A stretch of DNA of 64,000 nt from Bathynomus jamesi (lineage: Eukaryota; Arthropoda; Malacostraca; Isopoda; Cirolanidae), in the NCBI GenBank assembly GCA_023014485.1, contig JAJOZX010005524.1:16001-80000 (forward strand), written 5' to 3'. Below the pieces are notes generated by a model, which was given only the letters and a program-made list of their open reading frames with translations, did not search any database and was not told the DNA's origin. Within the stretch, counting starts at the first letter, position 1. Each line of letters opens with the position of its first letter. A program made the translations under genes and the position numbers. This document shows, piece by piece, positions 1 to 10,044 of this stretch.

Positions 1-205
1 AATGGGGAGGGGGGTTATGCAACAAGGGGTGGGGGTTATCCCCCCAAGTTGCATAAAGGGGATGAGGGGGTTTGAGGGAGAGGGAAAATGACCTCCCCCC
101 AAAGGGGTAACCCAGGCACCGAAGGTGCCCTCGCTGTAGGCGAGTTTGCGAAGCACAAGCAGTGCCCGTAGGGCAGTGAGCCGAAGGCTCTGCTTGTTCA
201 TTCCA
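1..205. repeat. GC-rich cluster of perfect hairpins
   Basis: No gene is seen. Positions 15-57 can fold as TTATGCAAC / GTTGCATAA around a GGGGG-ttat-CCCCC hairpin. Positions 115-129 are GGCACC-gaa-GGTGCC and 130-144 are CTCGC-tgtag-GCGAG. Positions 155-196 form an outer stem ACAAGCAG / CTGCTTGT that encloses TGCCC-gta-GGGCA and GAGCC-gaa-GGCTC, a branched cruciform. The G+C content is far above the flanks. Function is unknown; it could be the end of a structured mobile element cut by the window edge. Confidence 0.6.
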
Positions 206-281
206 AAAAAATTCAATTCAAATGGCAGACTCAAGAATATTTCTATAAACAATGTTGCTTGAGTGAAACAAAATTGAAGCA

Positions 282-860
282 TTAATTATTCCAATCAATA
301 CAGTGAGATAACTCTGACAAATGGACGAAAAGGGCACTGGACGACTTTCCCGTTCTAACGGAATATTGATGCTGTTTTACACGCGTGTTACGCGTGTGCA
401 AATCCTTTCCCGTCTGTCCAATGTAAAAGAAATCACATTGTCTACAACCAATTTTATAGATAATGCTTGAATTATTGGTAAGGCTAATTTTTACTGTGAT
501 ATTTTTCACAATATTGTCATTAATATTCAAAAGTTTAAGTACATTAGCTATGCCTAAAAAGCCTGGGAAAAATGGAAGTACTAAAATATTCTTTGACAAA
601 GTGTGAGGGTTATTATTCACACGATAAAAAGTTCGTGTTGCCTTGTTAAGACAAGATTCCAAAAAGCAGGTGGGTAACACGAATCACTTCCAATACTGTT
701 AATGATTTTTTCTAATTCAGCATCCATGTATTTTGGACTGGCGATCCTAAGAGCACGGAGAATCATTAAAGAAAATATGGCTTTCTTGGTGGGGGTGTCA
801 TGTCCGGAGTAAAAGTGTACGTAGGACAAACTGTTCGTGATCTTTAACGCCACTCATCTT
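282..860 (-). pseudogene. Penelope-like element fragment: RT 3' part plus GIY-YIG nuclease
   Basis: Read on the minus strand, two overlapping frames together give the end of a Penelope-like retroelement protein. The upstream frame (853 to 617) has SYVHFYSGHDTPTKKA, ALRIASPKYMDAELE and INSIG, typical of the region after the RT domain. The downstream frame (680 to 282) has IIYKIGCRQCDFFYIGQTGK and ends SALFVHLSELSHCIDWNN, a GIY-YIG-type endonuclease with the CxxC insert seen in Penelope elements. A frameshift near 620-680 separates the halves and the polymerase core is missing. Assignment to the family is firm; the copy is dead. Confidence 0.85.
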
Positions 861-1454
861 GATAGATCCGACCTTAACGGGCGACTGAGCTAGAGACATT
901 AGCTCCACCCACTTTATGCGAGACAGCCAATCCTAGCAGGCGGCTGAGCAAAATAGATATTTGTTACTCCGCTCAACTCCGTTTAACTCCGCGCAAAGTT
1001 TTTTTTATTTATAGATAGAATTATTTTTGTACATTTTATGGACAAATGCATTGATTTTAATCATGTTTCCAGAATCCGTAAAGCCCTCCACGAGAGCTAG
1101 AGTTAGCCTAATCTATTGTTTTTGTTTACGTTTGAAGCATGAAGCATTACTCGTACTGGCCTGTGATTGGCTACAGGTTTCAGTTTTAGAAAAATTGGAT
1201 TTCCAAAAATGTTTTTGCAAAAGGTTTATTTCGTTCATTTATTAGTAATGATATTAATTTTGTACGTTCTCGGTAAATACAAAATGTTAAAATTATTTTT
1301 AAAGCTTATTAAAAATATACATATTTAAACAAGGAACTAGTTATTCTGTTAAAACGGCATTGTTAAATAGCAGTTTACAAAGCAGTTATTCTCAGTATTT
1401 CAAATGCTGCAGCGTTAATCATTTCTGAGGTATACAGGTTACATTGTTTAGTTT

Positions 1455-1457
<3 letters not shown>
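861..1457. other. No gene seen; A+T-rich
   Basis: Only short chance ORFs occur. A stretch at about 1251-1300 (TTTTGTACGTTC, AAATTATTTTTAAA) resembles 2005-2048 in the 3' flank of the second Penelope-like fragment, so part of this may be Penelope-derived sequence. Confidence 0.4.

Positions 1458-1514
<57 letters not shown>
1458..1514. repeat. (TA)n microsatellite
   Basis: Uninterrupted TA dinucleotides, roughly 28 units. Confidence 0.97.
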
Positions 1515-1515
<1 letters not shown>

Positions 1516-1698
1516 GGATGATGATGATGTTTGTTTGTCTGTTATGTGTTCGTTTACAAACGCGTAAACACTAGGTAATCTGCTGAAACAAATTTAGTAA
1601 ACACATTAAGGAAAAACCAGGAAAGGTTTTAATAACACCTCTCTAGATTGTGTTTCGGGGGGCTTTTGCTGCGCAAGGAGCAGCGGCATTATAGTATA

Positions 1699-1700
<2 letters not shown>

Positions 1701-1762
<62 letters not shown>
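1701..1762. repeat. (TA)n microsatellite
   Basis: About 31 TA units directly adjoining the terminal repeat of a Penelope-like element (1763 onward). The window repeatedly shows this element type joined to TA tracts. Confidence 0.97.
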
Positions 1763-1768
<6 letters not shown>

Positions 1769-2479
1769 AATTTCACAATTAAACACAGGAAATAAATAAA
1801 TGATGCACACCCACACGAAAAGGAAAAGCGAATCCAAGGCCTTTTGTGTATTCAATAGTACCCCTCTTCAGGGAATGAAGGGAGGAGGCAAGAAGCCAAA
1901 AATATATGTCTCTATACACTACAAACAACATAGTAAGAACAGATTAGCAAAAAGTTAACAAGTACTGATAAAGGCAAAAGGTATTTTAACGAGATATGGT
2001 AAATTTTGTACGTTCCCGAACTGTTATTGAAATTATTTTTAAAATAGATGAATGCACACATTACACTATTCCCAATTAATATTATGATTACATTTATACA
2101 TGTGGTTTAACAATGCATTAGAATTATTTGCTGTCCTACACACATATTTGTGCTGTTTTACTCTGATATCTGAAGTTTTTCCAGTTTGACCTACGAGTAT
2201 ATAAACTGAGTTACATCGTTTACATCCAATCGAATAAACCCGGCCAACATCATTATCCGGGCTATTCTTTATTGGGTGAGATTTAACCATATTATTATAC
2301 TTAAAAACTACATTAATGCCAATTGTTTTAAGTAAGTTCGAGAGATGTTTAAAATTTACATGGTAAGGTAGGCTAAAGATATATTTATGATCAAATTTAT
2401 TTACAAATACACTATTATAATACTTTTTCTTAGCTTTCCTAAGACAGTTATCTAGAAATGGAATAGGATAACATAATTT
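1763..2479 (-). mobile_element. Penelope-like element 3' part with GIY-YIG domain and terminal repeat
   Basis: On the minus strand the order is GIY-YIG coding sequence (2479 to 2066), about 190 bp of A+T-rich 3' sequence, then a conserved terminal repeat (about 1880 to 1763) that runs into (TA)n. The coding part reads KAKKKYYNSVFVNKFDHKY, then VGRVYSIGCKRCNSVY, VGQTGKTSDIRVKQHK and SNALLNHMYKCNHNINWE: GIY-YIG style, with extra residues in the YI..GQTG segment that suggest decay. The RT domain is absent; the upstream end abuts a 212-bp inverted-repeat element at 2480. This copy ties the hammerhead-like repeat seen elsewhere in the window to Penelope elements. Confidence 0.8.
1832..1880 (-). 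ncRNA. Degenerate hammerhead-like motif in Penelope terminal repeat
   Basis: Minus strand reads ATTCC-CTGAAGAG, then an imperfect GGGTA...TACAC stem, then CAAAAGGCCTTGGA. Compared with the better copies (15189, 63896) the GAAA core is altered to AAAA, so this copy is unlikely to self-cleave. Confidence 0.45.
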
Positions 2480-2691
2480 GGTGCTGGTTAAGTGTGCGGT
2501 CTACCTACGATTCGGCGGTCTACCTTTTAATTATAGCTTCTTATCTTGTTTACTAATTGTTTGTTTACATCCCATTGTCAATCGCCCTTGACGATTGGTT
2601 AGGTTTAGTCATGATATTTTCGTTAGTTTTAACGAAAATATCATGATTAAACCTAACCAATCGTAGGTAGACCGCACACTTAACCAGCACC
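2480..2691. mobile_element. 212-bp MITE with the 'GGTTAGGTT' palindromic core
   Basis: Terminal inverted repeats of about 33 bp start GGTGCTGGTTAAGTGTGCGG and end with its complement. Inside is a near-perfect palindrome: CGATTGGTTAGGTTTAGTC, ATATTTTCGTTAG, then the complement. The core is shared with elements at 3693, 16437, 47442, 52983, 53561, 62648 and 62889, but these TIRs are not. Confidence 0.85.
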
Positions 2692-3028
2692 GACTTTAGG
2701 GGACTGTTTGTGAAATGAGCGAGGATGGTAGCGGCTGTGTCATCGTCGGTGGATGTCCTCGGAGGTCCACTGCGTGGTTTATCTCCTATGGATCCCGTTT
2801 CTCTGAACTTTGCTACAAGTTTGCCGACACAGCTGTGTGTTATCGGCGCGCGGTCCGGATGCAATCTGTTAAATTCCTCAGCGACCTCCCTCTGACTCCG
2901 ATTTCCTACGAGCAGAATTACCTGGATGCGTTCTTCCTTACTCAAAGACATCATGGGCACTTGTATAAATGGAAAAACATGAATTACTTATTTTACCCTA
3001 TGGTTCCTGACTTATGGGACACCCTGTA
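2692..3028 (-). pseudogene. Mariner-type transposase N-terminal fragment
   Basis: The minus-strand frame starts at 2960 with MPMMSLSKEERIQVILLVG and continues with SQREVAEEFNRLHPDRAPI, VGKLVAKFRETGSI and KPRSGPPRTSTDDD: the paired helix-turn-helix region that opens many IS630/Tc1/mariner transposases. An end motif, CTACAGGGTGTCCCATAAGT, lies on the minus strand at 3028, just upstream of the start, and fits a mariner terminal repeat. The sequence is cut at about 2700, so the catalytic domain and the other TIR are missing. Confidence 0.8.
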
Positions 3029-3483
3029 GTTTCCGTTAATGAGATTTCATAATATTGGTTAGGTCATATATTGCATTTCCTTCAACATCATGAACTGTGA
3101 CTAAAATCGTCTGGCGTTAGCCAGAACAAAATCAATAAAGTTAACACTGTGTGCTGAAGGATTAAAAGGGGGAATTGCATGAAAGAGGCAATCCTTTGTG
3201 GTGACCTTTTTATATACGTTAGGTTTTTTATGTCCCGACTGTACTGTTATGCAGTTCGTAATTATTGCTCACTTTCTTCAACTGCTGCGTGAACGTTGTC
3301 TATGCCGCAAATCCTACAATAATTAATCATTTACGAAAAAACTCTTTCCACAAAAAGTATAAACTTTAACCGTAAATTTTAAACTTTAACCTAAAACGAG
3401 ACCAAGAAAAGCATACTTTTTCGTACCATCAGCGGTTTTAAAGGGGTTTAAATATGCTTTTATTTCTATAATAATAAATGTGA
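3029..3483. other. No gene seen
   Basis: A+T-rich sequence between a mariner fragment and a fold-back element. Nothing supported. Confidence 0.4.
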
Positions 3484-4277
3484 TCAGGATCATGTCAAGA
3501 ATAGCGAACCCAACACCTGCAGGGTTCGCTATTCTTGACATGGTAAAATTAGGTTCGCTATTCTTGACATGGGAAGTCCTCAAGGACGTTTTCATAACTT
3601 CAGACGGTAGGTTTATGTTTCCCAATTTTAAGTAATTAGTTAAGGACGTATTAAATGCTTTTATATTAGTCTTTTTTTATTTAACCAAACTAGCACGACT
3701 TAACCTAACCAATCGTCAATGCCGTACAGTATAAAGAATCCTCTTCTCTTAATATATAAAAATAAATAAATAAAAAAAATTTAGTGTTTTTTTATTTATT
3801 TTTTTAGGTTAATTGTACGCCCTTGACGATTGGTTAGGTTAAGTCGTGATAGTTTGGTTAATTTTTGCTACCCGCGACCCGCACGAAGGGCGGGTCTTAG
3901 GCTAGTTGTAACATAAGAGAAATTGTAATATTTTAATATTTATTATATAAACAAATTTATAAATGCAAATAAATAAAATAAGTATTTTTACAATAATAGG
4001 ACTACCAATCTCAATAGAGACTACGTTAGCTTATGTGGAAGAACCCAAACAATTCTTAAATCATTAATTCCTTACCCTTCAAAATGGATAGATTTACATT
4101 TACAGAAGTTCTGCAGCCATTACTTGGGGAAGAAACTTTACCAGTGATTAACTGGATGAAGCAAAATTCACTTATTCGGGTTCACTTATTTGGGTTCGCT
4201 ATTCTTGACAAGGGAATTTTTGGGTTCGCTATTCTTGACATGGTAAAATTGGGTTCGCTATTCTTGACATGATCCTG
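3484..4277. mobile_element. Fold-back element with repeated GGGTTCGCTATTCTTGACAT unit
   Basis: The ends are inverted copies: left (about 3484-3512) CAGGATCATGTCAAGAATAG, right (about 4250-4277) its complement. The unit GGTTCGCTATTCTTGACAT occurs on the plus strand near 3522, 3552, 4194, 4224 and 4253, and inverted near 3493, so each end is a small cluster. The middle holds two opposed pieces of the 'GGTTAGGTT' module (3693 and 3830). A 62-codon frame (4084) opens MDRFTFTEVLQPLLGEETLP and runs into the repeats; its first 35 residues look like a truncated protein, but I cannot name it. Confidence 0.75.
3693..3852. repeat. Split copy of the 'GGTTAGGTT' module
   Basis: Left half, about 3699-3730: ACGACTTAACCTAACCAATC, GTCAAtGCCGTACAG. 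Right half, 3808-3850: TTAATTGTACGCCCTTGACG, ATTGGTTAGGTTAAGTCGTG. Between them lie about 75 bp of A+T-rich sequence. The arms are mutual complements. Confidence 0.75.
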
Positions 4278-6383
4278 TGATCATCCGAATGAAAAGTTTG
4301 CCCTAAATTATTTTCTAAATTTTAAAAATATTTGGAAAGAAATCATTTTAGTATAACATACAGTTCCTAGGTTGTGAACTCCTGAATTAGAACCAAGAGA
4401 GTTCGCAATTTCGAAGTTGTCGAAATATATATTAAAACAAGCAACTTTTTCTTGAACGCTCGCGAATTTGTTCCTCGTATTTCACTGTCAATATAATCTT
4501 TTACATTCCTTGCTCTGACTTACTATTCATGAACGATTAAGCTCTCTCAAACACTCCAGGAAATTGGCAAAGATTGACAGAAATGTTCTTAACGTGTTAA
4601 GGCAATTTATTCTTTTAACTTGATTCATATCAAATTTATTTGAGTGATTTTGAGTTTCGAGGCTCTGATTTATAAAATGTGACTGAGGTTTTATAAATAA
4701 ATGTGACGGTTCTAAAGAATAGGTTAATAATACGTTATTAATGTAAAATACGTTAGTTTCAGAGTCTAAAGCACTTAACGAGCTCATTGTAATGTTTACG
4801 AAGTTATCTAATTTCAATTCCTTTTCAGATTCATCTTCAAAAATTGATCTTAAGTTGGTTGGACCTTAAAGAATTTTAAACTTCATAATTTAGCATAGAA
4901 ATATTATTGATTATTCCTAATACTGCCCTTACATGTAAGGATTGACTACTTAAAAAGACAGATTAATAAGGAAAACACACGCTCTCTAATTTAACTATCA
5001 AACAATTTCCTTGGCTCGCATTCAGTTGAGAGACTTCCGTAACCTTTTGTTTTCATCACTGGAATTATCTCTACGATGGTATGGATAGCAATTTCATAAT
5101 GTTTTAAATGTCTAAGGAAATTATATTTACTTGTAAACTTTTTATAACAATTTCCTTGTGAATATTCGTGTTTAGTTTCAAAATATTTTGCATAGTTAAA
5201 TTCCATGTGAGCTAATAATAGCTTCAGTAAATGATATACTTTACAACGAATGCTACATTTAAACATTTCCCTTTTATTTAACTTGCTAAATCCGTTCCGT
5301 TTCAAAGACTGATCTTTAAATGATCATGCAAACCTGCCAAAATTCAGCTTGATAAATGTCATTCAAAACTTTATACAAATTTTAGCAGCAGTCCAAGGCC
5401 TTGAGGAACATTAGTAATTTGTAGAATACATAATCTATGCATAGGAAGAAAGATTTTATCGAACTTAGAGATTGATCTACGATTATATATAGCGAAGTTC
5501 TGAAGAGACGCCCAAAAATTTGCCATTTTCTTATCTGCTACTCATTTCTCAAATTCTGAACAGTTCTAAAAAATTAAAAAAAAAACATTTAAAAGCTTAA
5601 AAGAATTTCGTTGAAAATTGACATGGGAGACGAACCGACGAAACTGATTGCAGAACAACTTGGAAGTAGACGTCCGACCAGATAGATAAGCAGACAGAGT
5701 TCCATTTCAAATTTGGACTTTTGAAATAATAGGCCTAGACCTGAGATAAAAAAAATAAATTAAACAACTTTATTACCAACATTTCTAAGTTGTCTTAAAA
5801 ATTTTGTCGGCTGCAAGATTATAAGACTATCTATTTGCATATTACTGTCAAGTGTCATATTTATCTTGTTATTATCAACATTTTCGAACATAAGATATAC
5901 TTTCGTACGTCGGAAATGTCTCGAGCAATATTTGAGATGCCGGATCCTTGATTCCTTTTCATTTCCGGAACTAACTTGTTCCTGAAATCGAGCTATTTGG
6001 AGATAAAGTGGTTCTTCCTACAAAGAAAGGGCTAGAAAAGAAGCAAAGGTTTGAAAAGCCAAAATAAAGCAAGAGTAAATCCCATAATTACAAACAGATT
6101 TGAGGGACTTAAAAAGTGAATAGTGGCCAAATTCCATTGATTAATTAAAGAATTACTGTATCTTTGGCATAAAATACTTACGAAGTTTTCAATTTCACTT
6201 TTTTAATACCAGAACTAATTAAATGTAGGATTTGAAATTTTCAAGACAGACTTCTGCCTCATGAAATGAATTTATATTTTACAACTGTTTAAAAAAAATC
6301 ACTATCTTGGAATACAGAGTGAACAAATTTGAACTTGATAATTTATGAATATGTAATATATGACCAGAAAAGAATTATATTGT
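4278..6383. other. A+T-rich stretch, no recognised gene
   Basis: Two open frames exist on the minus strand (4527-4817, 96 codons; 4991-5305, 104 codons). Neither shows a family motif, signal peptide or membrane segment, and both have A+T-driven composition (K, N, F, L, S). They are probably chance ORFs or old transposon debris. Confidence 0.4.
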
Positions 6384-6386
6384 GTG

Positions 6387-6408
<22 letters not shown>
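6384..6408. repeat. (TA)n microsatellite
   Basis: About 12 TA units followed by a T run. Confidence 0.95.
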
Positions 6409-6417
<9 letters not shown>

Positions 6418-6422
6418 TCACT

Positions 6423-6466
6423 ATCAATGTCCAAAACATTTGTAATTTAAAGTTTAAGTGAAAGTA
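6423..6466. repeat. Dispersed repeat shared with 19401-19448
   Basis: Shares TCAATGTCCAA-ACA-T, GTA-TTTAAAG-TTAAGTG and AAGTAA with 19401-19448. Both copies lie just after a (TA)n tract, so they are probably ends of one retroelement family, perhaps Penelope-like. Confidence 0.6.
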
Positions 6467-6952
6467 AACAGGGTGTCAACGTCAACGAGGCCTCGGTACG
6501 TAATTCACTGCCAGTGAAATCAACAGTTTAAAGAATATCCAAATCTATATTCGTTTTCGCGCAATTTTCGTTAGTTTGTACTGCAGACACCTCCAATTAT
6601 TAATTATCAGTCTAGGTGCATGATTCTTTACGAGCAAGATGCATCGTAAGTTTGTATTTCCTCCTCGAGTCGGTACAAATTTACCCGCATTAATCACAGT
6701 TTGCCCTACACAAACTGGACCAGAAACAACAAGCATTTGCAATCGTAAACCTTCCGTATAGAGGCCTGTATTTTTACTCATCTTATTCTAATTACTGTGT
6801 CATCATCAGAGTTCACTCGTTTTTTCCTTCATTGAATCTCACCATTCAAAGATCCTAGTTTTAGAATTTACGTTGTTGTCATTCAATTTGAATTCACTTA
6901 ATCTAGCTTACCATAATTAGAGGTGATAATTGATTTATATATTTATGCAGAA
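6467..6952. other. No recognised gene
   Basis: A 78-codon minus-strand frame (6781-6545) begins MSKNTGLYTEGLRLQMLVVS. It resembles nothing I can name. Nothing else is supported. Confidence 0.35.
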
Positions 6953-7178
6953 CTCAAAAAGGAAAAAACTTTACATTTAAACTCAAAACGGAAAAAAACT
7001 TTACATTTAAGCTTAAAACGGAATAAAACTTTACATTTAATCTTAAAACGGAATAAAACTTTACATTCAATCTTAAAACGGAATAAAACTTCATATTTAA
7101 ACTCAAAACGGAAAAATTTTTACATTTAAACTTAAAACGGAATAAAACTTTACATTTGAGCTTAAAACGGAATAAAAT
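6953..7178 (+). repeat. 30-bp minisatellite, about 7.5 copies
   Basis: The unit is close to GAATAAAACTTTACATTTAA followed by -CTTAAAACG. Because 30 is a multiple of three, the plus strand stays open from 6923 to 7129 and encodes a ten-residue repeat LKRNKTLHLI with small changes. The open frame is a by-product of period 30; no protein is claimed. It ends about 80 bp before a LINE fragment. Confidence 0.9.
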
Positions 7179-7257
7179 TTAGAGAAGAATAATTATTTAA
7201 GAATAATAGGTCTTTCTTAAATATACTTTTTTAAATGTACTGTAACAAAATTTCTTC

Positions 7258-8625
7258 TTGTAATCCTAGATAAGAATTTGCAATGGAGTGATCATGTAAA
7301 TTATATCGCGAAAAAGATTTCAAGGAGCGTTGCTATAATGTTTAAACTTAGAAATGTAGTCCCTAAACAGGTTTTATTGACTCTTTATCATACTCTTGTT
7401 CTTCCTTATATAACATACTGCACCCTTGTTTGGGGGAACTTCGCTAACAACGCATTAAATGGTATCTTTGTCATCCAAAAACGAGCAATAAGGTTATTAT
7501 CTGATGCTGATTTCCTTGATCACGCTAGTGCATCATTTAAAGAGCTAAACCTACTAAAGCTCAATGATGTATTCAAACTGGCACATTTTATTTTTATTTA
7601 CAAGTGTAAGAAAGAAATCATTAATTTACAATGGATAATAGATATTTTGTAACTCATCAAGAAATCCACTCGTATCAGACCAGAATCAAAGCATGTTATA
7701 CCTCAATTTAGATTGTCTTCATCTCAAAAACTACCCATTTTCATTGGATTGAAACTATGTAATGACTTAAATGCCGATATAAAAAATATTGTGAATGTAT
7801 ATTTGTTTAAAACCAAGTTGAAATCCCGATTTCAATGGCATACTAACAAAAATCTATGATTAATGTCCATTACTATTGTTTATTAATTTCTCGTGTGTAA
7901 TCTCGTATTAAAAACACATTTCTTGGGATTGTTCAGTTTTTATCTCTCATGTATAATATTGGTTTCTTTGTATGGTATAGGCAGTGGTGTAGTGCTGTGG
8001 GAGGGAACGCCGTTCCCTTACTTTTTTTGGTAGACGGAATGGCGTTCCCTCACTATTTCAAATAAATCCGAACTTACAAATCTCTAACGTCATGAAATTT
8101 TAATTCCCACCCCTAGAAGAAATATGAGAAAGAATCATTAACTGTTTCATTTCTTTTAGCTTCGACTGAGGCAATGCTAGCCTATAAAGATCTGGTGAAA
8201 CAGTCACCACGGCGTACCAGTTGTTAACTTTTTTTTAGTTAATCATTCCAGTTGTTAGCTATTTTTATTGATCGTACTGGATGTCATATATCTAATGACA
8301 CTGGAAATACTGCATCTTCAACCTTGGGTATAGGTATAATGCCTTCAGTGGTAACCTTGTATTTGTCATGTCAGTAGTGATAATTTAAGATTAATACATG
8401 TTTTAACTATTAATAATACTTATTTACTCATTTATTTATTTATTATTAATTAATAACAACTAGCTGTTTATTTTTAATAAGAGCCCAGTAAAGCCTAACG
8501 CTTAAGGGCCAAATTAAATAAAATAAATTGTCGAGCTTCACAATTATTCATGTCATTGTAAATTGTAAAACGAATGTATTTATTTTATTATTAATAAAGT
8601 TATTCAATTCAATTCAATTATCTGT
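7258..8625 (+). pseudogene. LINE fragment: RT C-terminal part and 3' tail
   Basis: The plus-strand frame from about 7262 reads NLQWSDHVNYIAKKISR, VLPYITYCTLVWGNF, IQKRAIRLLSDADF and KELNLLKLNDVFKL, the region downstream of the polymerase palm in non-LTR retrotransposons. Stops and frameshifts follow 7650, although IHSYQTR and FVGLK-like remnants remain to about 7860. The 3' end is GAGCCCAGTAAAGCCTAACG and AAGGGCCAAATTAAAT, closing with tandem ATTCAATTCAATTCAATT near 8605-8622. A second copy of the family lies at 25851-28580. The 5' part is missing. Clade not determined. Confidence 0.8.
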
Positions 8626-8783
8626 AGACTCAACACTGAAATAAACTCGCAAAACCTTTAGGACCTAACTTGTTCTTTCTCTGTTCCATAGTTACGATTT
8701 TAATATTTCTACAGCATAATTCTTCCTAATCTAATGTGTTCTGCCATCTTTATTACTGTAAGTATGATTTAGTTTTATCACTA

Positions 8784-8822
<39 letters not shown>

Positions 8823-9015
8823 TACAGAGAGAATACTCATATTTTCATCACAAAAGCTCGATTTTAACTGTTTGATTTTCATTTTCCCTTCGACTGCTCT
8901 AATTTTACTAGTTGTTTTCTGTCAGAAACTTTATCATTTTGTTATTTAACGACCAACTACATTCCGGTTTCTTCTGAGCTCGCATTTACCTCCACGCTCG
9001 CACTTCCATATCTCA
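8626..9015. other. No gene; (ATT)n tract at 8787-8820
   Basis: A+T-rich flank with a trinucleotide microsatellite of about 11 ATT units. Confidence 0.6.
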
Positions 9016-9902
9016 TTAATGAAAGTAGAAATTATCCTCGCCGTACTGCTGATGGATAGTAGACATGGCTGATTCACGTAGCATGTCGAGATACACAGGG
9101 CCGGTGACTGTCCTATAGAAGAAAAAAGGGTCAACAAGTCCTCTGGATGACACTCCACACCACGCTGTCACTCCCGGTCGGTTCACTGCCCTTTTCACAG
9201 AAATATGTGGATTCTCGGAAATCCAGTAAATACTGTTTTGCCGATTCAGTGTTCCGTTTAGCTTAAAAGTTGCTTCATCAGACCATACAATTGTGTCAGG
9301 AAAGTGCTTATCTTCAAGACATTTGCGTGAGAACCACTCGCAAAATTCAACTCGCCGGTCTGGATTGTCCTCGTTGATGACGTGCAATAGTCGCGGCACA
9401 TATGCCTTAAACTTAGCAGATTTAAGTAGCCTGTGTACACTTGTTTTGCTAATTGTGGTCTCACGCGAACACTGTCTGACATATTTTTTCGGCGTATTGG
9501 TAATCATTTGAAGAACATTTTCCTTATATGTTGGATACGTGAATTTGCCACTATACCACCGACACGTTTAACTATTTCAAGATTACGTGACAAATTTGGA
9601 CGAGATGGCACTGTGCAAGACGTGTGCAAAGAACATTCAGGAAGACCTCGAACATTGACTTGTGAAGACAATATGTCTTCACAAGTCAATGTTCGAGGTA
9701 TTCCTGAATGTTCTTTGCACACGTCTGGCACAGTGCCATCTCGTCCAAATTTGTCATGTAATCTTGAAATAGTTAAATGTGTAGGTGGTATAGTGGCAAA
9801 TTCACGTATCCAACATATCTGTACCTCGTTAATATTTTCCGTTTTGAAAGACCACTTCAATATCTGCTTCCGTTGTTCGAACGTCAAACGGGATTGCGCC
9901 AT
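9016..9902 (-). pseudogene. Mariner transposase, N-terminal two thirds, rearranged
   Basis: The minus-strand start at 9902 gives MAQSRLTFEQRKQILKWSFK, then REFATIPP, LTISRLHDKFGRDGTV, the first DNA-binding region. The frame then enters the mirror arm of a 293-bp inverted repeat and codes nonsense until a second frame (9507) resumes with YVRQCSRETTISKTSVHRLL, PRLLHVINEDNPDRRVEFCE, IVWSDEATFKLNG (first catalytic Asp), RQNSIYWISENPH, GVTAWCGVS and GPVYLDMLRE. It stops at YGEDNFYFH, just before the second catalytic Asp block, so the C-terminal third is lost. It is closely related to the derivative at 18327. Confidence 0.85.
9526..9818. repeat. 293-bp near-perfect palindrome inside a mariner transposase gene
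   Basis: Arms of 145 bp (9526-9670 and 9674-9818) are inverse complements with only a few mismatches; the centre is TGTGAAGACA-ata-TGTCTTCACA. Both arms encode the same part of the DNA-binding domain (IREFATIPPT, DKFGRDGTV, CEDN/CEDI), one on each strand. The next segment of the gene is found only on the left side. Confidence 0.9.
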
Positions 9903-10044
9903 TTTAAATAGGGTACTAATAGGCTAGGCTTTTTTGCTTATAAACAAAAAGGACCTAGCCTATCCGTGGCCTATTTTTCCCATAAAATAAAAGTGACGTT
10001 TCAGCTCCACAGTGAATTTTACTGATATCAAATATGTGAATATA

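Noticed and set aside
4991..5305. Host gene on the minus strand
   Set aside because: A 104-codon frame with A+T-driven composition, no recognised domain and no supporting exon signals.
7980..8060. hAT-type end 'CAGTGGTGTAGTG' near the LINE tail
   Set aside because: No matching second end or 8-bp flanking duplication was found nearby.
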